Shown here piece by piece: positions 8,119 through 16,507 of a stretch of DNA of 64,000 nucleotides. The DNA comes from Rhodobacter sp. (GTDB lineage Bacteria; Pseudomonadota; Alphaproteobacteria; Rhodobacterales; Rhodobacteraceae): NCBI GenBank assembly GCA_020637555.1, contig JACKKF010000004.1, forward strand, positions 248,001 to 312,000. Reading direction: 5' to 3'. The notes beneath the pieces were generated by a model. It worked only from the letters and a program-made list of their open reading frames with translations, did no database searches and had not been told where the DNA came from. How positions within the stretch are numbered: the first letter of the stretch is position 1; every line of letters begins with the position of its first letter. The position numbers and the translations under genes were made by a program.

Positions 8119-8712
8119 ATGTTCAAAACAATACACTCGGTCTTCTACCGGATCGCCTGGTGGATGGCGGTCGTCGGGGGCGCGCTGCTGACGCTCCTCG
8201 TGCTCATGCTGTGCGTCTCCATCATCGGGCGAACGGCCTCGACCATCCTGCATTCGGACTGGATGCAGACCAACATGGCGGGCCTGGCAAACTGGCTGAT
8301 CGACATCGGCGTCGGACCGATCTTTGGCGATTATGAATTCCTGACGGCCGGGCTGGCGATCTGCATCTTCTGCTTCATCGGCTGGTGCCAGATCACCGGG
8401 GGCCACGCGACGGTGGACGTGTTCACGGCCGGGCTCAGCGACCGGTCGCGCCGCAGATTGCAGATGGTGCTGGAAATCCTGTTCGCGATCGCCCTGGTGC
8501 TGATCGCGGTGCAGCTCTACGAAGGCATGAGCACCTATATCCGGCGCCGGTCGACGACCTTCCTGCTGCAATACCCGCTGTGGTGGAACTACCTGCTGGC
8601 GCTCATTCCGGCGGTCATCACCGCGGTGATCGGCGTCTACATGGCGGTTGTCCGCACCATCGAGGCCCTGACCGACCGTCCGCTGGTCGTGACCGAAGGA
8701 GCGGAGCATTGA
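8119..8712 (+). CDS. dctQ: TRAP transporter small permease (DctQ family)
   Basis: 197 residues from ATG 8119 (MFKTIHSVFYRIAWWMAVVG); the upstream open frame is low-complexity intergenic sequence. Four transmembrane helices are evident, around residues 13-38, 70-95, 110-135 and 155-180, with the DctQ-typical GHATVDVF loop between helices 2 and 3. It supports the large subunit DctM in the inner membrane. Its stop overlaps the TTG start of dctM (TTGA). Confidence 0.88.
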   Translation: MFKTIHSVFYRIAWWMAVVGGALLTLLVLMLCVSIIGRTASTILHSDWMQTNMAGLANWLIDIGVGPIFGDYEFLTAGLAICIFCFIGWCQITGGHATVDVFTAGLSDRSRRRLQMVLEILFAIALVLIAVQLYEGMSTYIRRRSTTFLLQYPLWWNYLLALIPAVITAVIGVYMAVVRTIEALTDRPLVVTEGAEH

Positions 8713-10022
8713 CCAACCTCGAAATCGGAATCGTCTCGTTCCCGGCGCTGCTGCTGCTGATCTTCCTGCGCATGCCGATCGGGCTGGCGATGTTCATCAC
8801 CGGCTATGTCGGCTATTGGGTTGTCACCGGCAGCCCCAACATGGCGATGGCGCGCCTGAAAAGCGCGGCCTATTCCACCTTTGCCAGCGAATCGCTGGCG
8901 GTGGTGCCGATGTTCCTGCTGATGGGCTATTTTGCCACCATCGGCGGCATGTCGCGCGCGCTGTTCAAGGCGGCCGAGGCGTTTGTCGGGCACCGGCGCG
9001 GCGGGGTGGGGATCGCGGCCGTCGCCTCGTGCGCGGGGTTCGGCGCGATCTGCGGGTCGTCGCTGGCGACCGCGGCGACCATGGGCCGCGTCGCCCTGCC
9101 CGAGTTGAAGCAGTTCGGCTATGGCGGTGGCCTGTCCACCGCCCTGCTGGCCGCGGGGGGCACGCTGGGGATCCTGATCCCGCCGTCGGTGGTTCTGGTG
9201 ATCTATGCGATCCTGGCAGAGCAGAACATCGCCAAGTTGTTCCTGGCCGCGTTCGCTCCGGGGGTGCTGGCGGCGGTTGGCTACATGATCGTGATCTCGA
9301 TTTATGTGCGCCTCTATCCCGACCGCGCCGGCACCGCCAACCGCGTGCCCTGGGGCGAGCGGATTCGCCGCCTGTTGAGCATCTGGCCGGTGCTGCTGGT
9401 CTTCCTGGCCGTGGTCGGAGGGATCTATGGCGGCATCTTCACCCCGACCGAAGGCGCGGCCATCGGCGCGCTGGGCACCGGGTTGATCGCGCTGTTCAAT
9501 GGCGGGCTCAACCGGGCGACGATGCTGGAGAGCTTCACCTCGACCGCGCGATCGACGGCGATGATCTTCTTCATCGTCTTTGGCGCGGGGTTCTACAACA
9601 GCTTCCTGGCGCTGACGCAAGTGCCGCAGACGCTGTCGGAATGGGTGGTGAACCTGGGTCTGGCGCCGGTCGCGGTGCTGGTCGTGATCCTGGTGATCTA
9701 CCTGCTGCTGGGCTGCGTGATGGACAGCCTGTCGATGATCCTGCTGACGGTGCCGATCTTCTTTCCGATGATGATGGCGCTGGATTTCGGCATGTCGGCC
9801 GAGCATGTGGCGATCTGGTTCGGCATTCTCGTGCTGATCGTGGTCGAGACCGGGTTGATCACACCGCCGGTCGGCATGAACCTGTTCATCATCAACGCCA
9901 TGGACCGATCGACCCCGATCACGGAAACCTACAAGGCCGTGTCGTTCTTCGTGCTGTCGGACCTGATCCGCGTGGGGATCCTGGTGGCTTTTCCGGCGAT
10001 CACGCTGTTCCTGATACCCTGA
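8709..10022 (+). CDS. dctM: TRAP transporter large permease (DctM family)
   Basis: 437 residues starting at TTG 8709 (read as MTNLEIGIVSFPALLLLIFL), which overlaps the dctQ stop and gives the normal family N-terminus. About 12 hydrophobic segments; DctM hallmarks include FLLMGYFATIGGMSRALFKA, AAVASCAGFGAICGSSLATA and GGTLGILIPPSVVLVIYA, plus a late LITPPVGMNLFIINA. It is the transport channel, driven by a sodium or proton gradient. A rho-independent terminator follows, so dctPQM forms one unit. Confidence 0.94.
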   Translation: MTNLEIGIVSFPALLLLIFLRMPIGLAMFITGYVGYWVVTGSPNMAMARLKSAAYSTFASESLAVVPMFLLMGYFATIGGMSRALFKAAEAFVGHRRGGVGIAAVASCAGFGAICGSSLATAATMGRVALPELKQFGYGGGLSTALLAAGGTLGILIPPSVVLVIYAILAEQNIAKLFLAAFAPGVLAAVGYMIVISIYVRLYPDRAGTANRVPWGERIRRLLSIWPVLLVFLAVVGGIYGGIFTPTEGAAIGALGTGLIALFNGGLNRATMLESFTSTARSTAMIFFIVFGAGFYNSFLALTQVPQTLSEWVVNLGLAPVAVLVVILVIYLLLGCVMDSLSMILLTVPIFFPMMMALDFGMSAEHVAIWFGILVLIVVETGLITPPVGMNLFIINAMDRSTPITETYKAVSFFVLSDLIRVGILVAFPAITLFLIP

Positions 10023-10040
10023 CGCATCGGGGCAGGCATC

Positions 10041-10068
10041 GAAAGGGGGCTTCGGCCCCCTTTCTTCT
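10041..10068 (+). terminator. Rho-independent terminator after dctM
   Basis: Perfect 10-bp stem GAAAGGGGGC / GCCCCCTTTC closed by a stable TTCG tetraloop, followed by TTCTT. Starts 19 bases after the dctM stop and ends the TRAP operon. Confidence 0.85.
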
Positions 10069-10086
10069 TGCCTGAAGACGGCAAGA

Positions 10087-10105
10087 TAGTTATGAATAGT
10101 AACTA
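10087..10105. promoter_or_regulatory. Candidate MarR-family operator upstream of the SDR-marR-fcs operon
   Basis: Inverted repeat TAGTTA-TGAATAG-TAACTA, perfect 6-bp arms with a 7-base spacer, in an AT-rich stretch ending 30 bases before the SDR start. MarR-family regulators usually bind AT-rich palindromes of this size, and a MarR gene is the second gene of the operon. Autoregulation relieved by an aromatic-CoA ligand, as known for CouR-type regulators, is the inferred mechanism. Confidence 0.6.
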
Positions 10106-10134
10106 ATATGCGGCGCGGCCTTGGGAGGGGTTTC

Positions 10135-10899
10135 ATGCAGATCGACGGTCAGATTGCCCTGGTGACGGGCGGCGGCAGCGGGCTGGGGGCGGCCACGGCG
10201 CGGATGCTGGCGGACCGGGGCGCCAAGGTGGCGGTTCTGGACTATGACGGCGCCCGCGCCGAGGATGTCGCAGCCGGGATCGGGGGCCTGGGGGTTCAGG
10301 CCGATGTCGGCAACGAGGCGAATGTCGCGGCGGCCTTTGACTGGATCGCGGCCGAACTGGGCGGCATGCCCCGCATCGCGGTGAACTGCGCCGGAATCGG
10401 TGTCGCCTCGCGCATTGTCGGGCGCGAGGGCAAGCTGTCGATCGACCTGTATGAGCGGGTGATCCGCGTCAACCTGATCGGCACCTATATCGTCATGTCC
10501 TATGCCGCGCGCGGCATGCAGGCCCAGGATCCGCTGCCGGGGGGCGAACGCGGGGTCATCATCAACACGGCCTCGGCCGCCTGGCAGGACGGGCAGGTGG
10601 GGCAGGCGGCCTATTCCGCGTCCAAGGGCGGGATCGCGTCGATGTGCCTTCCGGCGGCGCGGGAACTGGCGCGGTCCGGGGTGCGGGTCATGGCCATCGC
10701 GCCGGGGCTGTTCAACACGCCGATGATGGAAAGCCTGCCGCCCGAAACGACGCAGCAGATCGTTGCCAACATTCCGTTTCCGGACCGGCTGGGGCTGCCG
10801 TCGGAATATGGACTGATGGTCGCGCAGATCGTCGAGAACCCCTATCTCAACGGCACGACGATCCGTCTGGATGGTGCCACCCGCCTGCCGCCGCGCTGA
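10135..10899 (+). CDS. Short-chain dehydrogenase/reductase, HSD10-like
   Basis: 254 residues from MQIDGQIALV with a GGGAGGGG ribosome-binding site just upstream. NAD-binding TGGGSGLG lies at residues 11-18, NCAG at 84-87, and the catalytic set is Ser147, Tyr160 and Lys164 (YSASK). The overall sequence resembles the 3-hydroxy-2-methylbutyryl-CoA / 3-hydroxyacyl-CoA dehydrogenase group. It heads an operon with a MarR regulator and a feruloyl-CoA synthase-like ligase, so a role in oxidising a 3-hydroxyacyl-CoA from a side chain is plausible. The true substrate is not visible from sequence. Confidence 0.85.
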   Translation: MQIDGQIALVTGGGSGLGAATARMLADRGAKVAVLDYDGARAEDVAAGIGGLGVQADVGNEANVAAAFDWIAAELGGMPRIAVNCAGIGVASRIVGREGKLSIDLYERVIRVNLIGTYIVMSYAARGMQAQDPLPGGERGVIINTASAAWQDGQVGQAAYSASKGGIASMCLPAARELARSGVRVMAIAPGLFNTPMMESLPPETTQQIVANIPFPDRLGLPSEYGLMVAQIVENPYLNGTTIRLDGATRLPPR

Positions 10900-10903
10900 T
10901 CCG

Positions 10904-11377
10904 ATGAGCGAGCGGCCCGACCGCACGCTCAGGCGGTTCCTTGGCTACGACATGAAGCGGGCCTTTGCCGCGATCCAGGCGGATGTGACCGCGGTTCTGG
11001 CCCCTCATGGCCTGCGGATGCTGACCTATTCGGTGCTGACCGTGATTCGCGACAACCCGGGCCTGCGCCAGTCGCAGCTGTCGGAAATCCTGCTGATCGA
11101 GCGGCCCAACCTGGTGCTGATCCTGGACGAGCTGGAGGGGCTGGACTGGATCAGCCGCACCCGGGCACGCGACGACCGGCGCGCCTATGAGTTGCGGGTC
11201 ACGCTGAAGGGGCGGCGGGTCTGTGACCGCGCCACCGCCGCGGTCGCGGACCACGATACCCGCATGGCGGACGGTTTGACCGCAGCCGATCGTCAGGCCC
11301 TTCATCTTGCCCTCAATCGCATCGAATCGAACGGGAGGAGTTCGCATGACGACGCAGACCAACTATCGCGCCCATGA
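10904..11377 (+). CDS. MarR-family transcriptional regulator
   Basis: 157 residues from ATG 10904, 4 bases after the SDR stop. The winged-helix core is clear: LTYSVLTVIRDNPGLRQSQL, then SEILLIERPNLVLILDELE as the recognition-helix region, and the wing RTRARDDRRAYELRVTLKG, with the D-x-R-x-x-x-L motif of MarR proteins. Local operon regulator; it resembles the arrangement of CouR/FerR-type repressors that sit with hydroxycinnamoyl-CoA ligases. The palindrome at 10087-10105 is the likely target. The 3' end overlaps the start of the ligase gene by 32 bases. Confidence 0.88.
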   Translation: MSERPDRTLRRFLGYDMKRAFAAIQADVTAVLAPHGLRMLTYSVLTVIRDNPGLRQSQLSEILLIERPNLVLILDELEGLDWISRTRARDDRRAYELRVTLKGRRVCDRATAAVADHDTRMADGLTAADRQALHLALNRIESNGRSSHDDADQLSRP

Positions 11378-13136
11378 ATCCCTGCGTGAGGATCGCGCCG
11401 ACGGCAGCATCCTGCTGACCAGTGCAATCCCGCTGGGTCCGGTGGCGCGATGCGCAACCGACTGGTTGCACCACTGGGCCGAGACCGTGCCCGACCGGCT
11501 GTTTCTGGCCGAACGCGCCGGGCCGGGCTGGCGCGAGGTCACCTATGCGCAGGCGCTGGACATGGTGCAGGCCATCGCCGCGTCGCTGGCCGATCGCGGC
11601 ATGGGGGCACAAACGCCGATCCTGATCGTCAGCGGCAACGGTGTGGACCACGCGCTGCTCACGCTTGCGGCGCAATACATCGGTGTCCCGACCGTGCCGG
11701 TGGCCGAACAATACGCATTGATCCCGGGTGCGCATCCGGTGCTGCAACGCATCGCCGGAATGATCGGCCCGCGGATGGTTTTCGCCGACGATCTGGCGCG
11801 CTATGGCGCGGCACTGGCCCTGCCGGAATTCGCCGGGGTCGAGATCGTCATCAGCCGCGGCGCAGCCCCGGGCATGACCGCGTTCGACGCCTTGCTGAAG
11901 GGGCGCGGCGATGTCTCGGCGCTGAATGCGGCGGTCGGTCCCGGAACGGTTGCGAAATATCTGCTGACCTCGGGGTCCACCTCGCATCCCAAGGGGGTGC
12001 TGACGACGCAGCGCATGATGTGCACGAACCAGGCGCAGTTGAAGGCCGCCTTGCCGTTTGTGGCCGATAAGCCGCCCGTCCTGCTGGACTGGCTGCCCTG
12101 GAACCACGTTTTCGGCGGCTCGCACAATTTCAACCTGGTGCTGTCGAACGGCGGGACGCTGTATATCGACAACGGCAAGCCGACCCCCGCCCTCGCAGCG
12201 CATACGATCGAGAACCTGCGCATGGTATCGCCCACCATCGCCTTCAACGTGCCGGTGGGCTTTGCCGTTCTGCGCGATGCGATGAAAGCGGATGCGGAAC
12301 TCAGGCGCCAGTATTTCCAGAATCTCGACATGTTGTTCTATGCCGGTGCCTCGCTGCCGCAGGATGTCTGGGCCGATCTGGAAGACATGGCGCGCGAGGT
12401 TCGCGGCGACATGCCGCTGTTCAATTCGAGTTGGGGTTTGACCGAAACCGCGCCCGCGGCGCTGTTGCAGCACGAATTCACCCATCAGTCCGGGATCATC
12501 GGCGTGGCCTTGCCCGGGGTGACGGTCAAACTGGTGCCGGTCGATGACGGAACCCGCTTTGATGTGCGGGTCTCGGGCGACACGATCACGCCCGGCTATC
12601 TGAACGATCCGGAAAAGACCGCCGAGGCCTTTGACGACGAGGGGTATTTCATCACCGGCGATGCGATGCGCTTTGTCGATCCCGCGGACATGAACAAGGG
12701 CATGAAGTTCGATGGCCGCATCGCCGAGGAGTTCAAGTTGAACACCGGCACCTGGGTGCGGGCCGGGGGGCTCAGGCTGGAGGTGTTGGCCAAGCTGAAG
12801 GGATTGGCGCAGGACGTGGCGATCACCGGCGCCGACCGCGCCGAGGTCGGGTTGCTCATCATTCCGATGCCTGCCCTGGCCGACGGTGCGCGCGACGACG
12901 ACGGCGCCCTGGTCGTGGCCCAGGCTGCCGAGATCGCCGCACGGCTGAAGCCCGGCCCCAACGAGGGGTCCGCCCATGCGATCCGGCGCGCGCTGGTCCT
13001 GACCGAGCCTCCGTCCATGGCGGATGGCGAGATCACGGCCAAGGGCAACCTCAATTTCCGCAAGCTGCTGGCCCGACGCGCGGCGCTGGTGGACCGGCTC
13101 TATGCCGGTGACGGCGAGGCGGTGATCCTGGTCTGA
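11346..13136 (+). CDS. Feruloyl-CoA synthase-like AMP-forming ligase
   Basis: 596 residues from MTTQTNYRAHESLREDRADG with GGGAGGAG upstream. The N-terminal block ILLTSAIPLGPVARCATDWL, then FLAERAGPGWREVTYAQA, is characteristic of the feruloyl-CoA synthase branch of ANL ligases. The AMP-binding P-loop LLTSGSTSHPKGVLT spans about residues 206-220, and the later SWGLTETAP and ITGDAM motifs are also present. Expected reaction: hydroxycinnamate + ATP + CoA to the acyl-CoA. It follows a MarR regulator and an SDR and lies downstream of a TRAP transporter, so it may activate a plant phenylpropanoid. No enoyl-CoA hydratase/lyase for the next step is in the window; benzoate or other aryl acids remain possible substrates. 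Confidence 0.8.
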   Translation: MTTQTNYRAHESLREDRADGSILLTSAIPLGPVARCATDWLHHWAETVPDRLFLAERAGPGWREVTYAQALDMVQAIAASLADRGMGAQTPILIVSGNGVDHALLTLAAQYIGVPTVPVAEQYALIPGAHPVLQRIAGMIGPRMVFADDLARYGAALALPEFAGVEIVISRGAAPGMTAFDALLKGRGDVSALNAAVGPGTVAKYLLTSGSTSHPKGVLTTQRMMCTNQAQLKAALPFVADKPPVLLDWLPWNHVFGGSHNFNLVLSNGGTLYIDNGKPTPALAAHTIENLRMVSPTIAFNVPVGFAVLRDAMKADAELRRQYFQNLDMLFYAGASLPQDVWADLEDMAREVRGDMPLFNSSWGLTETAPAALLQHEFTHQSGIIGVALPGVTVKLVPVDDGTRFDVRVSGDTITPGYLNDPEKTAEAFDDEGYFITGDAMRFVDPADMNKGMKFDGRIAEEFKLNTGTWVRAGGLRLEVLAKLKGLAQDVAITGADRAEVGLLIIPMPALADGARDDDGALVVAQAAEIAARLKPGPNEGSAHAIRRALVLTEPPSMADGEITAKGNLNFRKLLARRAALVDRLYAGDGEAVILV

Positions 13137-13222
13137 CGGCGCGCGGCCGCATGTCGCGTGGGTTCCCTTCGGCGCGGCAAGGCGCTAAGCCTCGGGGGTC
13201 CCTTTGCAGCCAAGGCCCGACC

Positions 13223-14560
13223 ATGACCGCTGACCTCGCCCAAGCCCTGATCGACGCCGCCCGCAAGGCCGGGGCCGATGCCGCCGACGCCCTGGTGATC
13301 GACGGCACCGCCCTGTCCATCGACGTGCGCCAGGGCAGGTTGGAGCACGCCGAGCGCGCCGAAGGGCTGGACCTGGGGCTGCGGGTGCTGGTGGGGCGGC
13401 GGCAGGCCTGCGTCTCGTCGTCGGACGGCCGGCCGGCGACGCTGGCGGCGATGGCGGAACGCGCCGTGGCCATGGCGCGCGAGGCCCCCGAGGATCCCTT
13501 TGCGGGGCTTGCGGATGCCGCCCAGCTTTCCGCCCGCCGCGACGGTGCCGGGCTGGAGCTGGCCGATCCTGCGGACGAACCCGACCCGGCCCGGTTGCAA
13601 GACGACGCCCGGCGCGCCGAGGAAGCCGCGCTGGCCGTCGCCGGGATCAGCCAGATCGACCAGGCCAGCGCCAGCTATTCGCGCCGCACGGTTCATCTGG
13701 CGGCCACGAACGGGTTCGCAGGCGGCTATGCCCGCACCTCGCGGCACATCGCCTGCGTGGCGATCACCGGCGAAGGCACGGCGATGGAGCGGGACTGGTC
13801 CAGCGAGGGGCGCATCTTTCAGGCCGATCTGCCCGGACCCGAGGAAATCGGCCGCCAGGCCGGCGAACGCGCCGCCGCGCGCAAGGGCAGTCGCAAGCCG
13901 CCGTCGGGCGCGTTTCCCGTGCTCTATGACGAACGGGTCGCGTCGTCGTTGATCGGGCATCTGACCTCGGCGATCAACGGCACGTCCATTGCCCGGGGCG
14001 CCAGCTGGCTGCGGGACGCGCTGGGCAAGCCGGTCCTGCCTGCCGGCTTCGACCTGATCGAGGACCCGCTGCGCAGCCGCATCGCCGGCACCCGGCCCTT
14101 TGACGCCGAGGGGCTGGCCACGGCGCGGCGCGCCTGGGTGCAGGATGGCGTGTTGCAGGGCTGGGTGCTGGATCTGGCCACCGCGCGCAAGCTGGGGCTG
14201 ACCAGCACGGCGAACGCGGCGCGCGGCCCCTCGGCCCCGCCATCGCCCAGTCTGTCGAATCTGGCCCTGTCCCAGGGCCCTGCCAGCCCGGCCGATCTCA
14301 TGCGGGACATGGGCACGGGGCTGGTGATCACCTCGCTCATCGGGTCCACCATCAACCCGACCACGGGCGATTATTCGCGCGGGGCCTCGGGTTTCTGGGT
14401 CGAAAATGGCGAGATCGCCTATCCCGTGAACGAATGCACGGTCGCCGGCAACCTGCGCGACATGCTGATGCGGATGACGGCGGCCAATGATGCGCGCGCG
14501 CATCTCAGCACGCAGGTGCCGTCCCTGCTGGTCGAGGGGTTGACGATTGCCGGGGCCTGA
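13223..14560 (+). CDS. pmbA: PmbA/TldE metalloprotease-accessory protein
   Basis: 445 residues from MTADLAQALIDAARKAGADA. N-terminal TldD/PmbA domain (DVRQGRLEHAERAEGLDLGL and DPFAGLADA) and C-terminal domain ending with the highly conserved GSTINPTTGDYSRGASGFWV and EIAYPVNECTVAGNL. In E. coli, TldE forms a heterodimer with the metalloprotease TldD that processes peptides and degrades unfolded substrates; TldE itself lacks the metal-binding HExxxH, and none is seen here. The tldD partner is not in the window. The gene overlaps the next one by 14 bases. Confidence 0.93.
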   Translation: MTADLAQALIDAARKAGADAADALVIDGTALSIDVRQGRLEHAERAEGLDLGLRVLVGRRQACVSSSDGRPATLAAMAERAVAMAREAPEDPFAGLADAAQLSARRDGAGLELADPADEPDPARLQDDARRAEEAALAVAGISQIDQASASYSRRTVHLAATNGFAGGYARTSRHIACVAITGEGTAMERDWSSEGRIFQADLPGPEEIGRQAGERAAARKGSRKPPSGAFPVLYDERVASSLIGHLTSAINGTSIARGASWLRDALGKPVLPAGFDLIEDPLRSRIAGTRPFDAEGLATARRAWVQDGVLQGWVLDLATARKLGLTSTANAARGPSAPPSPSLSNLALSQGPASPADLMRDMGTGLVITSLIGSTINPTTGDYSRGASGFWVENGEIAYPVNECTVAGNLRDMLMRMTAANDARAHLSTQVPSLLVEGLTIAGA

Positions 14561-15386
14561 CGCGGATCTGGCGCTGCTGCTCGATGCGGCGCGCGGTGCG
14601 GGCGCCATCGCCCGGCGTCATTTCCGCAGCGGCGCGCGCGTCTGGGACAAGGGCGACGGTCAGGGCCCGGTGACCGAGGCCGACATCGCCGTCAACGACT
14701 ATCTGCGCGAACGCCTGACGGCTGAACGCCCCGGTTACGGCTGGCTCAGCGAGGAAAGCGACCCGTTGGGCGACCTCAGCCGTCTGTCGGCCGAAACGCT
14801 CTTTGTCATCGATCCGATCGACGGCACCCGCGCCTTCATCGAGGGGCAGAACGGGTTTGCCCACGCCCTGGCCATCGTGCATCGCGGTGAACCGGTCGCG
14901 GCGGTGGTGCATCTGCCGATGATGGCGCTGACCTATGCCGCGCTGAAAGGTGGCGGGGCGCAGTTGAACGGCGCGCCCATCGCCGTGACGGATCAGCCCG
15001 GTGCCCCGGGGGCGCGGGTTCTGGCGACGCGGCCGGCGATGGATCCGCACCACTGGCCCGGCGGCGTTCCCGCTGTCGAACGCCATTTCCGCCCGTCGCT
15101 GGCATGGCGGCTCGCGCTGGTGGCCGAGGGGCGCTTCGACGGCATGGTGACCCTGCGCGAGGCCTGGGACTGGGACATCGCCGGCGCCGCGCTGATCGTG
15201 GCCGAGGCGGGTGGCCGCGCCACGGATCGCACCGGCGCGCCCCTGCGCTTCAACACCGGGAATGCGCGCAACGCGGGTGTGGTCGCCGCCGGCCCGGCGT
15301 TGCAGGCCGCCCTCATCGCGCGCCTGACGGCGCCAGGCCCCGGTGCGGATCCGGTGCCGCCCCCGGATTTGCGGCGGGTGCCGTGA
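14547..15386 (+). CDS. cysQ: Inositol monophosphatase-family enzyme, likely 3'(2'),5'-bisphosphate nucleotidase
   Basis: 279 residues from a TTG start inside the end of pmbA (MPGPDADLALLLDAARGAGA). The metal-site motifs of the Li+-sensitive phosphatase family are present: VTEADIAVNDYL, LSEES, DPIDGTRAFIEG and the C-terminal WDWDIAGAALIVAEAGG. CysQ members recycle 3'-phosphoadenosine 5'-phosphate from sulfate assimilation. The gene's place ahead of a waaA-like and lpxK genes is seen in Rhodobacteraceae. Inositol monophosphatase activity cannot be excluded. Its stop overlaps the next start (TGATG). Confidence 0.85.
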   Translation: MPGPDADLALLLDAARGAGAIARRHFRSGARVWDKGDGQGPVTEADIAVNDYLRERLTAERPGYGWLSEESDPLGDLSRLSAETLFVIDPIDGTRAFIEGQNGFAHALAIVHRGEPVAAVVHLPMMALTYAALKGGGAQLNGAPIAVTDQPGAPGARVLATRPAMDPHHWPGGVPAVERHFRPSLAWRLALVAEGRFDGMVTLREAWDWDIAGAALIVAEAGGRATDRTGAPLRFNTGNARNAGVVAAGPALQAALIARLTAPGPGADPVPPPDLRRVP

Positions 15387-16507
15387 TGGCGGGCGCGGCC
15401 GACACCGGGGCGCGCCCGCGCGTCTGGCTGCATGCCAGCGACCCGGCCCATCTGCCGGGCCTGACCGTGCTGGCGGCCCATCTTTCGGAACAGCCGCAGG
15501 GGCCGGCGACGCGCGTCACGGGCGCGCCGGATGCGCCGGGACCCGGCGACGATCCGCGCGACATCGACAAGGCGCTGGACAGCCATCCCGCACGGATGCT
15601 GGTGTTGGCCGGCACCGTGCTGCCGGTGCCGCTGATCGAACGGGCCAGGGCGCGCGGCGTCGCGCTGGTGCTGGTGGACGCGGTCAACCCCGTGCCCTCG
15701 GGCGGCTGGCGCATCCTGCCCGGCTATGCACGCGGGATCCTCGCGCAGTTCCAGCAGATCCATGCCCGCGATACCGCGGCGGCGGCGGCGATCACCCGCA
15801 CGGTCAAGGGGGCTGTGCCGGTGCTGGTGACAGGCGCGCTGGCTCGCCATGCGCCGGTGCGCGGCTGCAACGCCCGGGAACTGGACGCGCTGCGCCATGC
15901 GGTCGGTGCGCGGCCGGTCTGGTTCGCCCACGCCCTGCCCGAATCCGAGGCCGATGCGGTCTTTCTCGCCCATGCCCACGCGCTCAGGCGTGCACCCCGC
16001 CTGTTGCTGATCGTCCAGCCGACGGACCCGGCCCATGGGGCGGCCATGGCGGCCCGTGCCGGGGATGTCGGCTTTGTGCGCGCCCGGCGCGCGCTGGATG
16101 AGGACATCACCGAGACGACCCAGGTCTACCTGGCCGATACCGAGGACGACCCGGGCCTGTTCCTGAGGCTGGCGCCGGTGACCTATCTGGGCGGGTCGCT
16201 GTCACCGCAGGCCCTGACCCCCTCGCCGGTGGTTCCGGCGGCGCTCGGTTCGGCGCTGGTCTTCGGCCCGCAGGCGGCGGGGGGGGACCGGGCATTTCTG
16301 GAGACATTGCGCCGCATGGGTGGCGGTCGCCAGATCGGCGTGGCGGCCGACCTGGGCGAGGCGGTCAGCACGCTTCTGTCGCCCGAGGCCGGGGCCGAAG
16401 CCGCCCTCAGGGCCTGGACGCTTGCGACCGAGGGGTCCGATGCCACCCACACCGTCGCGCGCGCGATCTGCGACTGGCTGGACCTGAACGCCCGGGGGCC
16501 GGCATGA
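15386..16507 (+). CDS. waaA: 3-deoxy-D-manno-octulosonic acid transferase-like glycosyltransferase
   Basis: 373 residues, shorter than typical WaaA/KdtA (about 425) and without an obvious N-terminal membrane anchor. The middle and end resemble the GT30 glycosyltransferase fold: a Rossmann-like start ARPRVWLHASDPAHLPGLTV, a central WFAHALPESEADAVFLAHAH that resembles the WaaA acceptor/donor block (ASTHxGEE), TQVYLADTEDDPGLFLRLAP and the LGGSLSP segment matching the canonical GGSLxPxGGHNxLEPA. The usual His-Asn of that last motif is replaced here. Coupled to lpxK by ATGA, which supports a lipid A/Kdo role; catalytic competence is uncertain. Confidence 0.65.
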   Translation: MAGAADTGARPRVWLHASDPAHLPGLTVLAAHLSEQPQGPATRVTGAPDAPGPGDDPRDIDKALDSHPARMLVLAGTVLPVPLIERARARGVALVLVDAVNPVPSGGWRILPGYARGILAQFQQIHARDTAAAAAITRTVKGAVPVLVTGALARHAPVRGCNARELDALRHAVGARPVWFAHALPESEADAVFLAHAHALRRAPRLLLIVQPTDPAHGAAMAARAGDVGFVRARRALDEDITETTQVYLADTEDDPGLFLRLAPVTYLGGSLSPQALTPSPVVPAALGSALVFGPQAAGGDRAFLETLRRMGGGRQIGVAADLGEAVSTLLSPEAGAEAALRAWTLATEGSDATHTVARAICDWLDLNARGPA

